Assembly (NCBI GenBank): GCA_944381295.1
Contig: CALWKP010000280.1
Span: forward strand, 1-7,752
Direction: 5' to 3'
Length of the DNA stretch: 7,752 nt
DNA from: an uncultured Clostridia bacterium
GTDB lineage: Bacteria > Bacillota > Clostridia > Oscillospirales > Acutalibacteraceae
Part shown: positions 5,304 to 7,752 of the stretch, piece after piece
How the letters are laid out: each line of letters begins with the position of its first letter
Position numbering within the stretch: the first letter of the stretch is position 1
The notes under the pieces: model-generated
What the model was told of the DNA's origin: nothing
Databases searched by the model: none
Seen by the model: only the letters and a program-made list of their open reading frames with translations
Translations under genes and position numbers: made by a program

Positions 5304-7752
5304 TTGAATTCTCTTAATATCAAAACCGGCTGGAGGGAAAATGGTGCGCTGAAAGCATTCCTCTATGGGCTAGCAATCGCTTTCACGTTTTTCATCCCTT
5401 TTATTCTGTTCGATGAAGGACTGTTCCTCTTTTACGGGGATTTTAATGTCCAGCAAATCCCATTTTATCAGATGTGCCATGATGCAATTCGTGAAGGGAA
5501 TATCTTTTGGAGTTGGACGACCGACCTTGGCGCCAACTTTATTGGGTCCTATACCTTCTATCTGCTTGGCAGTCCCTTCTTCTGGCTAACCATTCCTTTC
5601 CCAAGCGAAATGGTTCCTTACCTTATGGGTCCTCTGCTGATTTTGAAATTTGCTTGTGCTTCGCTAACCGGCTATCTTTATCTCAAGCGTTATACCCATC
5701 AAAAAAATTACGCCGTGATTGGCGGCCTGTTATATGCCTTTTCCGGTTTTTCTGTCTATAATATCTTCTTTAATCATTTCCATGAGGCGATCATCTGTTT
5801 TCCCCTTTTGCTCGCTGCCCTCGACGAATATATGGAATCTCAGCGGCGCGGCGCTTTTTGTCTGACTGTTGCCCTCTGCTGTTTTGTCAACTACTATTTC
5901 TTTGTAGGCCAAGTTGTTTTTTGCTTCATCTATTTCCTGGTACGTGTTATTTCTGGAAACTGGAAAATCAGCCTGCGTAACTTTGGCCTTCTTGCTGTGG
6001 AATCCATTCTCGGCGTACTCCTTACCAGCATTCTTTTACTTCCAACTGTTCTCGCCGTTTTGCAGAATCCTCGTGTGGATAACCCTCCAAACGGATGGAA
6101 TGCACTGCTCTATGGATGGAACCAGCGCTATATTCATATTCTGGAATGTTTCTTTTTCCCGCCGGATATTCCCGCCCGGCCCAATTTTACGCCTAATTCC
6201 GAGTCCAAGTGGGCATCTCTCGGTGCATGGCTGCCGTTATTCAGCATGGCTGGCGTGATCGGATTCCTTCAAATCCGCAAAAAAAGCTGGCTCAAAAAGG
6301 TTTTGTTTATCCTCTTCCTGATGGCTCTTATCCCCATCCTCAACTCTGCTTTCCAGCTGTTCAATTCTTCCTACTACGCCAGATGGTTTTACATGCTGAC
6401 TCTTATGATGTCACTTGCAACCATCATCGCCATGCAGTCTTCCCTCACCGACTGGAAACGTGCCATCAAATGGACTTTGGGCTTCACCTTGGGAATCGCT
6501 TTGCCGATTGGATTAATGCCCAATACAACGGAATCTGACGGCGTAGAGACCACTATCATTGGTCTGGAAGCTTATCCTTCCCGTTTCTGGTCTTATGTAG
6601 CGATCGCCTTGCTTAGCCTGTTGTTATTGGCGGTGATCCTGAAATTCTACCGCACTAATCGGGTCAAATTTCTGCGGTATTCTACTCTTGGTGTTGCAGT
6701 CGTTTCGGTTATTTATTCTGCATTTTTCATCGCTCTTGGAAAAACACAGTCTGAAGACCCGCGTAAAAGCATCATTCCCTATTCCATCAACGGGGCGGAC
6801 AACATTACTTTACCTGACGATGGGTTCTGCCGTGCTGATTTCTATGAATGTATGGATAACCAGGGAATGTTCTGGCAAATGCCCAATATTCAGGCGTTTC
6901 ACAGCATTGTCCCCGGGTCGATTATGGAATTTTATCCTTCCATCGGTGTGACCAGAGATGTGGGTTCCCGGCCTGACACAAACCCTTATGGTTTACGCGG
7001 ACTGACTTCCTGCCGTTGGCTGTTTGACGAAGCGGCAGATTCCGAGACCTTTGGATGGGAAGGCGATTATAATAATCCCAAAATGCCTGGATGGTCGTAT
7101 TATGATACCCAGAATGGCTTTGACATCTGGGAGAATGATTATTTTATTCCTATGGGTTTCAGCTACGATTATTATGTTACTGAACAGCAATATGAAGACA
7201 CCCCGGTATCGGAGAGGAATCTTTTGCTGTTAAAGGCGCTTGTTCTCACCGATGAACAGATTGAAGATTACAAAGGGATATTAAGCCCTTTACCGAATAC
7301 CCCGCTGTATACTCAGGAAGAATATTTCCAGGATTGCCTAGCTCGCAAAAGTATGTCGTGCTCAGACTTCTCTTACGACAACACTGGTTTTACTGCCACC
7401 TTTACTTCCTCAAAACCGCGGCTGGTATTTTTCAGCGTCCCTTACGAAAGCGGCTGGAGCGCTACGGTGGACGGCCGGACTGTGGATGTAGAAAAAGTCA
7501 GTGTAGGATTCATGGCTGTCAGCGTTCCGGAAGGTACTGTGGAAATCCGATTTGAGTACCGTACTCCGGGTCTTTTGACCGGGATTCTCCTAACAGGTTT
7601 GGCAATTATTCTATTCATCGCTTATATGATTGGTGTATGCAAATGGGATCGGATTTGGAAACATGAGCATCGCCGCCGCAAATATCGCGTATTACAGCCG
7701 CTTCCCACTTATGGAAAGTTCAGCCCTGTCCGCATGGACGCCGGCGCCGCTC
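5304..7752 (+). CDS. yfhO: YfhO-family GT-C membrane glycosyltransferase (3' end off the window)
   Basis: Open for 816 codons from a TTG start to the right edge without a stop; most of the protein is present. It begins with one membrane segment (about 17-36), then the family motif LFYGDFNVQQIPFYQM (42-57) in the first outer loop, with D46 in the position expected for the catalytic Asp of GT-C enzymes. Many hydrophobic segments follow (about 104-480), including GLLYAFSGFSVYN (141-153). Residues about 485-755 form a soluble outer domain ending with the typical SVPYESGWSATVDG (711-724) and GFMAVSVPEGT (735-745). A last membrane segment (about 757-778) is followed by a basic cytoplasmic tail. In Bacillus and Listeria, YfhO relatives add sugars to lipoteichoic or wall teichoic acid from lipid-linked donors made by a CsbB/GtcA-type partner. 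No such partner lies in the window. The acceptor here is unknown. Confidence 0.9.
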   Translation, partial: MNSLNIKTGWRENGALKAFLYGLAIAFTFFIPFILFDEGLFLFYGDFNVQQIPFYQMCHDAIREGNIFWSWTTDLGANFIGSYTFYLLGSPFFWLTIPFPSEMVPYLMGPLLILKFACASLTGYLYLKRYTHQKNYAVIGGLLYAFSGFSVYNIFFNHFHEAIICFPLLLAALDEYMESQRRGAFCLTVALCCFVNYYFFVGQVVFCFIYFLVRVISGNWKISLRNFGLLAVESILGVLLTSILLLPTVLAVLQNPRVDNPPNGWNALLYGWNQRYIHILECFFFPPDIPARPNFTPNSESKWASLGAWLPLFSMAGVIGFLQIRKKSWLKKVLFILFLMALIPILNSAFQLFNSSYYARWFYMLTLMMSLATIIAMQSSLTDWKRAIKWTLGFTLGIALPIGLMPNTTESDGVETTIIGLEAYPSRFWSYVAIALLSLLLLAVILKFYRTNRVKFLRYSTLGVAVVSVIYSAFFIALGKTQSEDPRKSIIPYSINGADNITLPDDGFCRADFYECMDNQGMFWQMPNIQAFHSIVPGSIMEFYPSIGVTRDVGSRPDTNPYGLRGLTSCRWLFDEAADSETFGWEGDYNNPKMPGWSYYDTQNGFDIWENDYFIPMGFSYDYYVTEQQYEDTPVSERNLLLLKALVLTDEQIEDYKGILSPLPNTPLYTQEEYFQDCLARKSMSCSDFSYDNTGFTATFTSSKPRLVFFSVPYESGWSATVDGRTVDVEKVSVGFMAVSVPEGTVEIRFEYRTPGLLTGILLTGLAIILFIAYMIGVCKWDRIWKHEHRRRKYRVLQPLPTYGKFSPVRMDAGAA

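Noticed and set aside
5507..7555. Short ORFs on both strands in the region right of 5500
   Set aside because: They lie in other frames of the continuous 816-codon yfhO reading frame, which has clear family motifs throughout.

Overview
The window looks like chromosomal DNA of a low-to-mid-GC Firmicute, most likely a gut clostridium of the Lachnospiraceae type. This rests on strong AGGAGG-type ribosome binding sites, TATAAT promoters, intrinsic terminators, and envelope gene families typical of Gram-positives (YkuD L,D-transpeptidase, LytR-CpsA-Psr, YfhO). The species cannot be named from sequence alone. No phage, IS, CRISPR, rRNA or tRNA gene is visible.

Layout, left half (+ strand): a probable 3' end of an unidentified gene (to about 95), then a FabG-like short-chain dehydrogenase (123-875) and, 26 nt later, a secreted L,D-transpeptidase (902-1951). 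Next comes a 113-nt GC-rich element (1961-2073) that is almost entirely self-complementary. Its outer 13-bp stem encloses three hairpins, forming a DNA/RNA cloverleaf whose middle arm is followed by a T run like a terminator. After it lie a stand-alone Smr-domain protein (2117-2365) and a class-A chloramphenicol acetyltransferase homologue (2375-3022), translationally linked because the smr stop codon overlaps the cat ribosome binding site. A bidirectional terminator (3061-3102) closes this half.

Right half: two genes on the minus strand, yfbR 5'-deoxynucleotidase (4420-5001) and downstream of it an LCP-family cell-wall polymer ligase (3151-4278) with its own TATAAT box. A divergent regulatory region (5002-5303) separates yfbR from a large plus-strand YfhO-family GT-C membrane protein (from TTG 5304 off the right edge). 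This last gene is open for 816 codons and is the biggest feature in the window.

Functionally, the L,D-transpeptidase (peptidoglycan crosslinking), the LCP protein (attachment of anionic glycopolymers to peptidoglycan) and YfhO (sugar modification of teichoic acids in characterised relatives) share a cell-envelope theme. YfbR is nucleotide housekeeping, and the SDR may be a fatty-acid enzyme or the EF-P modification reductase YmfI. The cloverleaf element at 1961-2073 is the most unusual signal. I see no convincing new multi-gene defence or metabolic system.
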